Below, in pieces: positions 1 through 8,078 of a stretch of 64,000 nucleotides of DNA. The notes beneath the pieces were generated by a model. That model made no database searches. It worked only from the letters and a program-made list of their open reading frames with translations, and was not told where the DNA came from. This DNA comes from Rhodocyclaceae bacterium (GTDB lineage Bacteria; Pseudomonadota; Gammaproteobacteria; Burkholderiales; Rhodocyclaceae). The position numbers and the translations under genes are program-made. The stretch lies in the NCBI GenBank assembly GCA_016702335.1, contig JADJEF010000020.1, forward strand, positions 682,001-746,000. The letters run 5' to 3'. Numbering within the stretch: position 1 is the stretch's first letter; the number at the start of each line of letters is the position of its first letter.

Positions 1-863
1 TGGGCGTTGGCGATGACGCAGCGGTTCTGGCCCCGACGCCCGGCCATGAGCTGCTGGTATCCACCGACATGCTGGTCGAGGGCACGCATTTCCTACCCGG
101 CACCGACCCGGAAAATCTGGGCTGGAAGGCTCTGGCGGTCAATGTCTCGGACATCGCGGCCATGGGCGGCCAGCCGCGCTGGGCGACGCTGGCGCTGGCG
201 CTGCCGGCAGTTGATGAGCCGTGGCTGGCCGCGTTCGCGACAGGTTTCTTCGCCTGCGCAGAGGCCTACGGGGTGGAGCTCATCGGAGGAGACACCACCC
301 GTGGCCCGCTCAACCTGAGCGTCACCATTCTCGGCGAAGCACCCACCGGGCAGGCCCTGCGCCGCGATGGTGCCAAGCCTGGCGACGACATCTGGGTATC
401 CGGCCAGCCCGGCCGAGCGGCGCAAGGGCTGGCGTGGCTTCAAGGGCGCAGCGAATTGCCGGAGCCAAGCCGCAGTGAGTGCATTGCCGCCTTGGAGCGC
501 CCGCAGCCGCAACTGGCCCTCGGGCAAGCACTGCGTGGCATCGCCAGCGCCTGCATTGACGTGTCGGATGGCCTGCTCGCCGACCTCGGGCACATTCTTG
601 AACGCTCACAGGTCGCTGCCGCGCTGCAAATCGCCGTCCTGCCAGCGCCGACTTGCGGATCGGAGTACTTTTTGGCCGGTGGCGACGACTACGAACTGGT
701 GTTCACCGCCCCGCGCGACAAGCGCGCGACCATCGACGCCCTCGGCTGTGTGGTCAGCCGCATCGGCATCATAGAATCGGGCACACCCGGCGCACCAGTG
801 GTTCGCGACGCGCAAGGCAACGACATCACGCCGCACCGTCGCGGCTACGATCATTTTGGATAA
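1..863 (+). CDS. thiL: Thiamine-monophosphate kinase ThiL (5' end outside window)
   Basis: Phosphorylates thiamine monophosphate to thiamine diphosphate with ATP in the cytoplasm. The window opens inside the gene. Reading from base 3 gives GVGDDAAV, the N-terminal metal/nucleotide loop, so about 25 codons lie upstream. Other family motifs seen are STDMLVEGTHF, GGDTTRGPLNLSVTILGE and DVSDGLLADLGHIL. The stretch between LGHIL and AGGDDYEL is shorter than I remember for the family and contains repeat copy 1, read as AVLPAPTCGS. pgpA starts 6 bp downstream, the usual thiL-pgpA pairing. Confidence 0.95.
   Translation, partial: GVGDDAAVLAPTPGHELLVSTDMLVEGTHFLPGTDPENLGWKALAVNVSDIAAMGGQPRWATLALALPAVDEPWLAAFATGFFACAEAYGVELIGGDTTRGPLNLSVTILGEAPTGQALRRDGAKPGDDIWVSGQPGRAAQGLAWLQGRSELPEPSRSECIAALERPQPQLALGQALRGIASACIDVSDGLLADLGHILERSQVAAALQIAVLPAPTCGSEYFLAGGDDYELVFTAPRDKRATIDALGCVVSRIGIIESGTPGAPVVRDAQGNDITPHRRGYDHFG
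630..659 (+). repeat. Dispersed 29-bp repeat, copy 1 (inside thiL)
   Basis: Left arm ATCGCCGT, spacer CCTG, right arm CCAGCGCCGACTT then GCGGA. It is translated as part of ThiL. Confidence 0.85.
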
Positions 864-869
864 TCGCCC

Positions 870-1373
870 ATGGCCAAGCAACCCGCCCCGCCCCTCCGCT
901 TTCTGTTCAACCACCCGGCGCACCTGATCGCCTGCGGTTTCGGCTCCGGCCTGTCGCGCTTTGCCCCGGGCACCGCCGGCACCGCCTTCGCGTGGGTCAC
1001 CTACAGTTGGCTGCGCGACTGGATGCCCAGCGACGCCGTCTTTGGCGGCTTCCTGCTGCTCGCCTTCATTCTGGGCGTATTCGCCTGCCAGATCACCGGC
1101 CGTGCGCTCGGAGTAGTCGATCACGGCGCGATCGTTTGGGACGAGATCGTACCGTTCTGGGGGGTGCTCCTCCTGGCACCACAGACACTGGCGTGGCAAC
1201 TGCTGGCGTTTCTCACGTTCCGCTTCTTTGACATCATCAAACCGCCACCCGCCAACTATTTTGACGAGCAGGTCAAGAGCGGTTTCGGGGTCATGATGGA
1301 CGACCTGATGGCGGCGGGCTACACCGTGGTGGCTCTGGCGATTACCAAAAGTCTCATCGACTCATTGTTCTGA
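870..1373 (+). CDS. pgpA: Phosphatidylglycerophosphatase A
   Basis: Inner-membrane phosphatase that removes the phosphate from phosphatidylglycerophosphate to give phosphatidylglycerol. It has 167 residues, normal for the family, and several hydrophobic segments. The PgpA signatures are visible: FGSGLSRFAPGTAGT near the N terminus and the acidic stretch DIIKPPPANYFD followed by GFGVMMDD. The stop overlaps the next ATG by one base, so translation is probably coupled to pncC. Start chosen at the ATG 6 bp after thiL. Confidence 0.95.
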   Translation: MAKQPAPPLRFLFNHPAHLIACGFGSGLSRFAPGTAGTAFAWVTYSWLRDWMPSDAVFGGFLLLAFILGVFACQITGRALGVVDHGAIVWDEIVPFWGVLLLAPQTLAWQLLAFLTFRFFDIIKPPPANYFDEQVKSGFGVMMDDLMAAGYTVVALAITKSLIDSLF

Positions 1374-1855
1374 TGGACAGCCACCTCGCCGAGCTTTCGG
1401 CGGCCCTGGGGCGTGCGGCACTCGCCAACAAGCGCGTCTTGGCCACCGCAGAATCTTGCACCGGAGGCTGGGCCGCGCAAGTAATCACTCACACAGCGGG
1501 CAGCTCTGACTGGTTCGACTGTGGTTTTGTCACCTACAGCAATGCCGCAAAAACCGCACTACTGGATGTAAATACAGTAACATTAACCCGCTTCGGTGCC
1601 GTCAGCGTCGAAACGGCCGCCGAAATGGCCGTGGGGGCGCTGGCGCATTCCCGGGCCGATCTGTCGGTGGCCATTACCGGTATTGCCGGCCCTGGGGGTG
1701 GCTCATCCAGTAAGCCAGTGGGCACCGTATGCTTCGCTTGGGTTGTGCGTGGAAGACCTCCGGAAACCGACATTCAGCACTTTGTCGGCGACCGGGAAGC
1801 GGTGCGGCGAGCTGCGGTCATTCATGCGCTACTCGGCTTAGAAAAACGGGCATAG
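1373..1855 (+). CDS. pncC: Nicotinamide-nucleotide amidase (CinA C-terminal domain, PncC)
   Basis: Deamidates nicotinamide mononucleotide to nicotinate mononucleotide in pyridine nucleotide recycling. The 160-residue protein is only the CinA C-terminal domain, with ATAESCTGGW near the N terminus and GIAGPGGGSSSKPVGT in the middle. It begins in the 1-bp overlap with pgpA. A noticeably AT-rich stretch in mid-gene (1560-1579), encoding part of LLDVNTVTLT, matches a LexA operator. The position just ahead of recA is common in proteobacteria. Confidence 0.93.
   Translation: MDSHLAELSAALGRAALANKRVLATAESCTGGWAAQVITHTAGSSDWFDCGFVTYSNAAKTALLDVNTVTLTRFGAVSVETAAEMAVGALAHSRADLSVAITGIAGPGGGSSSKPVGTVCFAWVVRGRPPETDIQHFVGDREAVRRAAVIHALLGLEKRA
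1560..1579. promoter_or_regulatory. LexA-like SOS box inside pncC
   Basis: TACTGGATGTAAATACAGTA matches the proteobacterial LexA consensus TACTGTATATATATACAGTA at 17 of 20 positions, including both CTG/CAG half-site cores at the right spacing. It lies 324 bp upstream of the recA ATG. No similar box is seen in the 48 bp pncC-recA gap, so this is the best candidate for SOS control of recA. No clear -35/-10 was identified around it. Confidence 0.65.
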
Positions 1856-1903
1856 GGCACGGGCAAAAAGCGTGCCATAATCGAATCGAACGAAAGGAAC
1901 ATC

Positions 1904-2998
1904 ATGGACGACAACAAGGCAAAGGCACTGCAGGCAGCACTAGCTCAGATCGAAAAGCAGTTCGGCAAGGGCTCCATCATGAAGATGGGCGAGGGCAATA
2001 TCGCGGATGACATCATCCCCGTTTCGACTGGCTCGCTCGGTCTGGATATTGCACTGGGCATTGGCGGTCTGCCGCGCGGTCGCGTGGTTGAGATCTACGG
2101 GCCGGAATCTTCAGGAAAAACAACGCTTTGCCTGCAAGTCGTGGCGGAGATCCAAAAAGCCGGCGGCACCGCCGCGTATGTCGATGCGGAAAACGCGCTC
2201 GACCCGGTTTACGCCGCAAAACTGGGCGTCAATGTGCCCGAACTGCTGATCTCGCAGCCCGACACCGGCGAGCAAGGCCTTGAAATCACCGACATGCTGG
2301 TGCGCTCAGGCGGCGTCGACCTGATCGTCATTGACTCGGTCGCCGCACTGACCCCCAAGGCCGAGATCGAGGGCGAAATGGGCGACCAGTTGCCCGGCCT
2401 GCAGGCGCGTCTGATGTCACAGGCGCTACGCAAGCTCACCTCCAACATCAAGCGCACCAATACGCTGGTCATCTTCATCAACCAGATCCGCATGAAAATT
2501 GGCGTCATGTTCGGCAGCCCGGAGACGACGACCGGCGGCAATGCGCTCAAGTTCTACGCCTCGGTGCGGATGGACATTCGCCGTACCGGTGCCATCAAGA
2601 ACGGCGATGAGGTGATCGGCAACGAAACCCGCGTCAAGGTGGTCAAGAACAAGGTGGCACCGCCCTTTCGCGAAGCCCACTTCGACATTCTTTACGGCGA
2701 AGGCATTTCGCGTGAAGGCGAGATCGTCGAACTCGGTGTCGAGCACAAGATCGTCGAAAAATCGGGTGCCTGGTATGCCTACAAGGGCGAGAAAATCGGC
2801 CAGGGCAAGGACAAGGCGCGTGAGTTTCTGCGCAACAACCCCGAACTGGCCCGGGAAATCGAGAACAAGGTACGCACCGCCGTCGGCGTGACGGCCATGG
2901 CCGCTGCACCCTCTGCACCCTCTGCACCATCGGCCGCGGCAAGCACGGCATCCAAGAGCAAAGCCGCCAGTGCCCCCCCGGCTGCCGAGGTGGAATGA
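1904..2998 (+). CDS. recA: Recombinase RecA
   Basis: ATP-dependent DNA strand-exchange protein and LexA co-protease. It has 364 residues; the Walker A motif GPESSGKTT and the DNA-binding loop regions (MGDQLPGLQARLMSQALRK, FINQIRMKIGVMFG) are intact. A strong ribosome-binding site (AAAGGAA) sits just ahead of the ATG. The C-terminal tail is unusual: instead of a markedly acidic end it is rich in Ala, Pro and Ser, encoded partly by a tandem 9-bp repeat (CCCTCTGCA type, about 2908-2930). recX overlaps the stop codon. Confidence 0.98.
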   Translation: MDDNKAKALQAALAQIEKQFGKGSIMKMGEGNIADDIIPVSTGSLGLDIALGIGGLPRGRVVEIYGPESSGKTTLCLQVVAEIQKAGGTAAYVDAENALDPVYAAKLGVNVPELLISQPDTGEQGLEITDMLVRSGGVDLIVIDSVAALTPKAEIEGEMGDQLPGLQARLMSQALRKLTSNIKRTNTLVIFINQIRMKIGVMFGSPETTTGGNALKFYASVRMDIRRTGAIKNGDEVIGNETRVKVVKNKVAPPFREAHFDILYGEGISREGEIVELGVEHKIVEKSGAWYAYKGEKIGQGKDKAREFLRNNPELAREIENKVRTAVGVTAMAAAPSAPSAPSAAASTASKSKAASAPPAAEVE

Positions 2999-3477
2999 CC
3001 GATGACGTTCGCGAGTTGCGGCAACGTGCCGTCCGCTTGCTGGCACGGCGCGAACATACCCGCGCCGAGCTGGTGCGCAAGCTCGCGCCGCATGGCACCA
3101 GCGACGAGGTCAGCCGGGTGATCAGCCAACTGCAGGGCGCACAACTGCAGTCAGATGCCCGCTTTGCCGAAAGCTGGCTGCGCGCCCGGGCCGGCGGCCT
3201 GGGGACGCAGCGCCTGCGCCAGACGCTGCAGCAAAAAGGCGTTGCCGGCGAATTGATCGGCGCGGCCATTACCGAAGCCGGTCTGGACGACGAGCGCGAA
3301 AGGGCGCTCGCGGCCTGGAAAAAGAAGTTCGACCGCGCGCCCATTGACCGCGCCGACTGGGCCCGGCAAGCGCGCTTTCTGCAAAGCCGCGGCTTTGCCA
3401 CCGATACGATCCGGCGCGTGGTTCCCAATACGGTTTCCGATATCGACTCGACCAGCGAAATGGCCCACGATGAGTAA
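2995..3477 (+). CDS. recX: RecA regulatory protein RecX
   Basis: Small helical protein that binds RecA filaments and inhibits recombinase and co-protease activity. It is 160 residues of tandem three-helix repeats, rich in Arg and Lys, starting TDDVRELRQRAVRLLARREHTRAEL in pieces typical of RecX. The ATG overlaps the recA stop (ATGA), so it is co-translated with its target. The gene end overlaps the start of lptB by 8 bp. Confidence 0.92.
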   Translation: MTDDVRELRQRAVRLLARREHTRAELVRKLAPHGTSDEVSRVISQLQGAQLQSDARFAESWLRARAGGLGTQRLRQTLQQKGVAGELIGAAITEAGLDDERERALAAWKKKFDRAPIDRADWARQARFLQSRGFATDTIRRVVPNTVSDIDSTSEMAHDE

Positions 3478-4237
3478 CGCCCCCACCTCAGCAACCCGCA
3501 TTGCCCGCCTGAGCGCCACCGGCCTGCGCAAAAAATACAAGGCGCGCACCGTAGTCAAGGACGTCTCCTTCGATGTCAATGCGGGCGAGGTCGTCGGCCT
3601 GCTCGGCCCGAACGGCGCAGGCAAGACCACCTGTTTCTACATGATGGTCGGCCTCGTTTCCGCCGATGGCGGCGATATCGCGCTGCAGGACGAGACCGAG
3701 AAAAGCAGCGTTCTGACCCATCTGCCGATTCACAAGCGCGCCCGTCTCGGGCTTTCCTATCTGCCGCAGGAAAACTCGGTGTTTCGCAAGTTGACCGTGG
3801 AAGAGAATATTCGCGCCGTACTCGAACTGCAGCAACTCGACAAAGTGGACATGGATACCCGCCTCGAAGAATTGCTCGAGGAACTGCACATCACCCATAT
3901 CCGCACCTCATCAGCCGTGTCGCTGTCGGGCGGCGAGCGGCGGCGGGTCGAAATTGCCCGGGCACTGGCCACTCGCCCACGCTTCATTCTTCTCGATGAA
4001 CCCTTCGCCGGCGTCGACCCCATCGCCGTGCTCGACATCCAGAAAATCATCCATTTCCTCAAGGAACGCGAGATTGGCGTGCTCATTACGGATCACAACG
4101 TGCGCGAAACTCTCGGTATTTGCGACCGCGCCACCATCATTAACGCGGGCGAAGTGCTTGCTGCCGGCCACCCTGAAGAACTCGTTGCCAACGAAAGCGT
4201 TCGCAAAGTGTATCTGGGCGAGCATTTCCGGATGTAG
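3470..4237 (+). CDS. lptB: LPS export ABC transporter ATPase LptB
   Basis: Cytoplasmic ATPase of the LptB2FG complex that powers lipopolysaccharide extraction from the inner membrane. It is 255 residues with Walker A GPNGAGKTT, signature LSGGERRR, Walker B ILLDEPFAGVDP and switch ITDHNVRET, all in LptB style. I chose the ATG at 3470 because upstream in-frame codons lie inside recX and the protein then begins MSNAPTSATRIARLSATGL. The usual upstream partners kdsC, lptC and lptA are absent here. rpoN follows, as in most betaproteobacteria. Confidence 0.95.
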   Translation: MSNAPTSATRIARLSATGLRKKYKARTVVKDVSFDVNAGEVVGLLGPNGAGKTTCFYMMVGLVSADGGDIALQDETEKSSVLTHLPIHKRARLGLSYLPQENSVFRKLTVEENIRAVLELQQLDKVDMDTRLEELLEELHITHIRTSSAVSLSGGERRRVEIARALATRPRFILLDEPFAGVDPIAVLDIQKIIHFLKEREIGVLITDHNVRETLGICDRATIINAGEVLAAGHPEELVANESVRKVYLGEHFRM

Positions 4238-4272
4238 CGGTCAAGCGTCCCGGCGTCCACGCGGCAGTACCC

Positions 4273-5742
4273 ATGAAGCAGGCCCTCCAACTCAGGCTCT
4301 CGCAACATCTGGCGCTTACCCCCCAGTTGCAGCAGTCGATTCGTCTGCTGCAACTATCAACACTCGAACTTAACGCCGAGATCGAGCAAGCGCTCCAAGA
4401 GAACCCTCTGCTTGAGCGCGAAGACGGCTTCGATGTCGGCTACAGCCAGTCCATCGAACCGCGCTCGTCGAGTAGCGACGCCACCAACAGCCCCACTGAC
4501 GCGACGGAATGTCCGGAAGTCGGCGCTGGTGATACGGCGCAAAGTGATGCAGGCGAGGACATCAACTGGGGCAGCGAGTTCTCGTCAAGCAGCGGGCCAC
4601 GCGATGCCAACGACGAGGAAAACGACCGCGGCGACATCCAGGCGGCCGACTCCAGCCTGCGCGAGCACCTGACCATGCAGTTGGCGCTGACACCGGTATC
4701 CGACCGCGACCGGGCGCTGATCGCCTTTCTGATTGAGGCGCTGGACGACGACGGTTACCTCGATCAAGCTCTGGAAGAACTGCTCGACCTGCTGCCGGTC
4801 GAGGACGACGAAGCGAAAGAGCATCTGCTCGACGAACTCGGCGTCGCTCTGCGCTACCTGCAAACCCTCGACCCGACCGGTGTCGGAGCGCGCAATGTGC
4901 GTGAGTGTCTGGCGCTTCAGTTGCAGGCCTGTGAAGGTTCGCCGGAGCGCACGCTGGCGCAGCAGATCGTCGCCGGCCACCTCGACCTGCTGGCCGCCCG
5001 TGACTTCGCCAAGATCAAGAAGGCACTGAGCTGTGATGATGATCTGCTACGCGAAGCGCAAACCCTGATCCGCGGCCTGAACCCCCGCCCGGGCGCCGCC
5101 TTTGCTACCCTTGACACCCGCTACGTGGTACCCGATGTGTCAGTACGCAAACTGCGCAGCGGCTGGGTTTGCGCCCTCAATGGCGAAGCCATGCCGCGAC
5201 TGCGTATCAACCGCCTGTATGCCGACATCCTGCGTCGCAACCGCACCAGCAGCGGCAGCACCGGTCTTGCCGGGCAGTTGCAGGAAGCCAAATGGCTGAT
5301 CAAGAACATTCAGCAGCGCTTTGACACCATCCTACGTGTCTCACAGGCCATTGTGGATCGGCAACGTGCTTTTTTCGACCACGGTGAAGTCGCCATGCGC
5401 CCGCTTACCCTGCGTGAAATTGCCGAAACCGTCGATCTGCACGAATCCACCATCTCGCGCGTGACGACGCAGAAATATCTCGCCAGCCCGCGCGGGGTGT
5501 TTGAATTGAAATATTTTTTCGGCAGCCACGTTGCCACTGACACCGGCGGCGCAGCCTCCAGCACAGCGATCCGGGCACTGATCAAGCAATTGGTTGGTGC
5601 CGAAGATGGCAAAAAACCACTGTCGGACTCCCGTCTGGCGGAAATTCTCGGCGAACAAGGGATCGTCGTGGCGCGGCGTACAGTTGCCAAATACCGCGAG
5701 TTGCTTAATATCCCCCCTGTCAGTTTGCGCAAAGTGCTTTGA
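4273..5742 (+). CDS. rpoN: RNA polymerase sigma-54 factor
   Basis: Directs RNA polymerase to -24/-12 promoters that need an AAA+ activator such as PilR, encoded later in this window. Of its 489 residues, the Gln/Leu-rich region I (QLRLSQHLALTPQLQQSIRL) is at the N terminus, followed by an acidic low-complexity linker, the core-binding and HTH regions, and the C-terminal RpoN box ARRTVAKYRE. The linker carries repeat copy 2, read as PEVGAGDTAQ. It follows lptB by 35 bp in a conserved operon order. Confidence 0.97.
   Translation: MKQALQLRLSQHLALTPQLQQSIRLLQLSTLELNAEIEQALQENPLLEREDGFDVGYSQSIEPRSSSSDATNSPTDATECPEVGAGDTAQSDAGEDINWGSEFSSSSGPRDANDEENDRGDIQAADSSLREHLTMQLALTPVSDRDRALIAFLIEALDDDGYLDQALEELLDLLPVEDDEAKEHLLDELGVALRYLQTLDPTGVGARNVRECLALQLQACEGSPERTLAQQIVAGHLDLLAARDFAKIKKALSCDDDLLREAQTLIRGLNPRPGAAFATLDTRYVVPDVSVRKLRSGWVCALNGEAMPRLRINRLYADILRRNRTSSGSTGLAGQLQEAKWLIKNIQQRFDTILRVSQAIVDRQRAFFDHGEVAMRPLTLREIAETVDLHESTISRVTTQKYLASPRGVFELKYFFGSHVATDTGGAASSTAIRALIKQLVGAEDGKKPLSDSRLAEILGEQGIVVARRTVAKYRELLNIPPVSLRKVL
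4512..4540 (-). repeat. Dispersed 29-bp repeat, copy 2 (inside rpoN)
   Basis: Read on the minus strand: GCGCCGT, spacer ATCA, CCAGCGCCGACTT, CCGGA. It lies in the variable acidic linker of RpoN. Confidence 0.85.
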
Positions 5743-5786
5743 CGACCGCGCGCCCGACTGACCTACCACTCTTAAAAGGAGCAGAC

Positions 5787-6101
5787 ATGAATCTGAATAT
5801 CGCAGGGCATCACGTGGAAGTTACCCCGGCCATTCGCGAGTACGTGACCAGCAAGCTGGATCGAGTCATTCGTCATTTCGATCATGTCACGAGCGTCAAT
5901 GTCATTCTCTCGGTAGACAAACTGGTGCAGAAGGCGGAAGTCACCCTGCACGTCAAAGGTAAGGATATTTTTGCTGACGCCACCGATGAGAACCTGTATG
6001 CGGCCATCGATTTACTGGTCGATAAGCTGGATCGACAAGTGGTGAAGCACAAAGAAAAAGTCTCCGACCATTCGCGCGACAAGCGCATCGCCGCCGAATA
6101 A
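5787..6101 (+). CDS. hpf: Ribosome hibernation promoting factor (short HPF)
   Basis: Binds the 30S decoding region and helps form inactive 100S ribosomes in stationary phase. It has 104 residues, the short form without a dimerisation tail, beginning MNLNIAGHHVEVTPAIREY and containing the TLHVKGKDIFADA strand region. The start at 5787 is fixed by a strong Shine-Dalgarno (AAAAGGAG) 6 bp upstream; a longer reading would overlap the rpoN stop. The rpoN-hpf-ptsN order is conserved. Confidence 0.94.
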   Translation: MNLNIAGHHVEVTPAIREYVTSKLDRVIRHFDHVTSVNVILSVDKLVQKAEVTLHVKGKDIFADATDENLYAAIDLLVDKLDRQVVKHKEKVSDHSRDKRIAAE

Positions 6102-6224
6102 CCCGAACGACTATGGCAACCGGGTGGCCCTGTGCGGCCATTCGGTCCAAGCGCTATACTCGCGTCGAACTTTTTTGCGCCCACTGCTCAATGAGTGGCG
6201 CTGCAGCCCGGATCTTTCCCCTCC

Positions 6225-6680
6225 ATGAATCAGATCGCCAGCCTGCTCACCACCGACAACGTGGTCGCCGGGCTTGAAGCCAGCAGTAAGAAGCGCGTCT
6301 TTGAGCAGGTAGGACTGCTGTTCGAGAACAATCAGGGTCTCGCACGAAGCGTGGTTTACGATGCCTTGTTCGCGCGTGAAAAGCTCGGCTCTACCGGCCT
6401 GGGTCTGGGTGTCGCCATTCCACATGGGCGCATCAAGGGGCTAAAACAGGCGACAGGTGCCTTTGTCCGGTTGCAAACACCGGTTCCGTTTGAATCACCC
6501 GATGGCAATCCGGTCGATCTCGTTTTCGTGCTGCTCGTACCAGAGGCCGCTACGGACCAGCACCTTGCCTTGCTGTCCGAACTGGCCCAAATGCTTTCTG
6601 AACGCGCCTTCCGCCAGAAACTTTATGCCGCCGCTGATGCCAACGCCTTGCACCAGCTTTTTGTTGACTGGCAGGAATAG
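6225..6680 (+). CDS. ptsN: PTS IIA-like nitrogen regulatory protein PtsN
   Basis: EIIA-Ntr component of the nitrogen phosphotransferase system, a phosphorylated regulator rather than a sugar transporter. It is 151 residues; the phospho-accepting histidine lies in GVAIPHGRIKGL. Start chosen at MNQIASLLTTDNVV. The 123-bp gap after hpf contains TATACT (6155-6160), a possible -10 without a convincing -35, and a short bulged hairpin. hprK follows 20 bp downstream. Confidence 0.94.
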   Translation: MNQIASLLTTDNVVAGLEASSKKRVFEQVGLLFENNQGLARSVVYDALFAREKLGSTGLGLGVAIPHGRIKGLKQATGAFVRLQTPVPFESPDGNPVDLVFVLLVPEAATDQHLALLSELAQMLSERAFRQKLYAAADANALHQLFVDWQE

Positions 6681-6700
6681 TTTTTCACGGACTCGCCCCT

Positions 6701-7639
6701 ATGAACCGCGAGCTGATTATTTCCGAACTGTTTCAACGCAACCGGGAGCGGCTGAAACTGAGTCTGGTCTCTGGCGACTTGGCGACTACCATGAAGGTCG
6801 TCGGTGAGAACCTTTCCCCCGCCGATCTGGTGGGTCACCTGAATCTGATCCACCCAGAACGCCTGCAGGTCATCGGAGCACCAGAAATTGCCTGGATAGA
6901 GCGTCTTGGCCCGGGCAAGGCTCATCAGGCCATCCAGGATGTTATTTCCGCCAAGCCGCCGGCGGTGATCGTTGCGGATGGCTGTCCGCCGAGCGGCATC
7001 ATCTGCTCGGAATGCACGGCAGGAGAGATTCCCCTCTTTACCACGCCGACCAGCGCCGCGCGCGTGATTGACAGCCTGCGCAGCTACGTTTCGCGTCAGT
7101 TGGCCGAAACCATTACCCTGCACGGCGTATTCATGGATGTGCTGGGCATGGGCGTCTTGATTACCGGCGATTCGGGCGTAGGCAAGAGCGAACTCGGTAT
7201 CGAGCTGATCTCGCGCGGCCATGGTTTGGTCGCCGACGACGTGGTCGAGGTCTCGCGCGTGGCGCCAGGCATCCTTGAAGGCCGCTGCCCCGAGTTGCTC
7301 AAGGACTTTCTCGAGGTGCGCGGTTTGGGTTTGCTCAATATCCGTACCGTGTTCGGCGAAACCGCCTGCCGGCGCAAGATGCGCCTGCGCTTGATCGTGC
7401 ATTTGCAACGTCCGATCAAAGGGGTACCGGAAGCGGCACGTTTGCCGCTTGATGCGCAAAACGAATCCATCCTCGGCGTCGATATCCGGCGCGTGACTAT
7501 TCCGGTCGCGGCCGGACGCAACCTGGCGGTATTGCTCGAAGCCGCCGTCCGCTCCACCATATTGCTGATTCGTGGCATCGACAGCATGCAGGAGTTCCTT
7601 GACCGCCAGCAGGCGGCGCTCGAACAAGACAACCACTAA
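6701..7639 (+). CDS. hprK: HPr kinase/phosphorylase
   Basis: Bifunctional enzyme that phosphorylates and dephosphorylates a serine of HPr. It is 312 residues: an N-terminal domain, then the P-loop GDSGVGKSE at about residue 155 and the HprK signature region (LEVRGLGLLNIRTVFGE). In betaproteobacteria it belongs to a regulatory PTS that does not transport sugars, consistent with its place beside ptsN. The Shine-Dalgarno of this gene is weak. Confidence 0.95.
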   Translation: MNRELIISELFQRNRERLKLSLVSGDLATTMKVVGENLSPADLVGHLNLIHPERLQVIGAPEIAWIERLGPGKAHQAIQDVISAKPPAVIVADGCPPSGIICSECTAGEIPLFTTPTSAARVIDSLRSYVSRQLAETITLHGVFMDVLGMGVLITGDSGVGKSELGIELISRGHGLVADDVVEVSRVAPGILEGRCPELLKDFLEVRGLGLLNIRTVFGETACRRKMRLRLIVHLQRPIKGVPEAARLPLDAQNESILGVDIRRVTIPVAAGRNLAVLLEAAVRSTILLIRGIDSMQEFLDRQQAALEQDNH

Positions 7640-7659
7640 CCGAACCAAGGAGTTAACCC

Positions 7660-7980
7660 ATGAAAAGACTCGCCGCCGCTTTCGTTTCTGCCCTGCTCTG
7701 TTCCAGCATTACCTTCGCGGCCACCTGCGAAGAAATGGCCGTCAGCAAAGAAGGCAAGCCACTGCATGGTGCCGCCAAGGCGGCATCAATAAAGAAATGC
7801 ATGAAGGACAATCCCGCAGCAACTCCGGCAACCCCGGCAACTCCGGCAGAACCACCAGCCAAGGCCGCCTCTGAGGCCAAATCGGCGCAACAAGCAAAGA
7901 TGAAACAGTGCAACACGGACGCCACCGGGAAAAAAGGTGCCGAGCGCAAGGCCTTCATGAAAGAGTGCCTGAGCAAGTAA
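7660..7980 (+). CDS. PsiF-repeat secreted protein
   Basis: Small exported protein of unknown function in the PsiF family, named for a phosphate-starvation-inducible gene of E. coli. Its 106 residues comprise an N-terminal signal peptide (MKRLAAAFVSALLCSSITFA), a first Cys-containing repeat ending KKCMKD, a Pro/Ala-rich linker (PATPATPATPAEPPAKA), and a second repeat with KMKQCN and ERKAFMKECL. Two Cys pairs suggest disulfides in the periplasm. A good ribosome site (AAGGAG) precedes the ATG. It looks like a single-gene unit with a terminator-like hairpin after it. Confidence 0.85.
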   Translation: MKRLAAAFVSALLCSSITFAATCEEMAVSKEGKPLHGAAKAASIKKCMKDNPAATPATPATPAEPPAKAASEAKSAQQAKMKQCNTDATGKKGAERKAFMKECLSK

Positions 7981-8002
7981 ACTAGGCAGGACTCCCCTCC
8001 CG

Positions 8003-8044
8003 GAGCCGCGCGGCCGCGCAAGCATTGGCCGATGCGGCTCTTTT
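8003..8044 (+). terminator. Possible rho-independent terminator after the psiF-like gene
   Basis: GAGCCGC at 8003-8009 pairs with GCGGCTC at 8034-8040, followed by TTTT. The 24-base loop is itself GC-rich and partly self-complementary. The position, 23 bp after the stop and before proS, fits, but the T-run is short. Confidence 0.5.
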
Positions 8045-8078
8045 CCATTCCGCCCCAGAACACCACCACAGCAAACCC

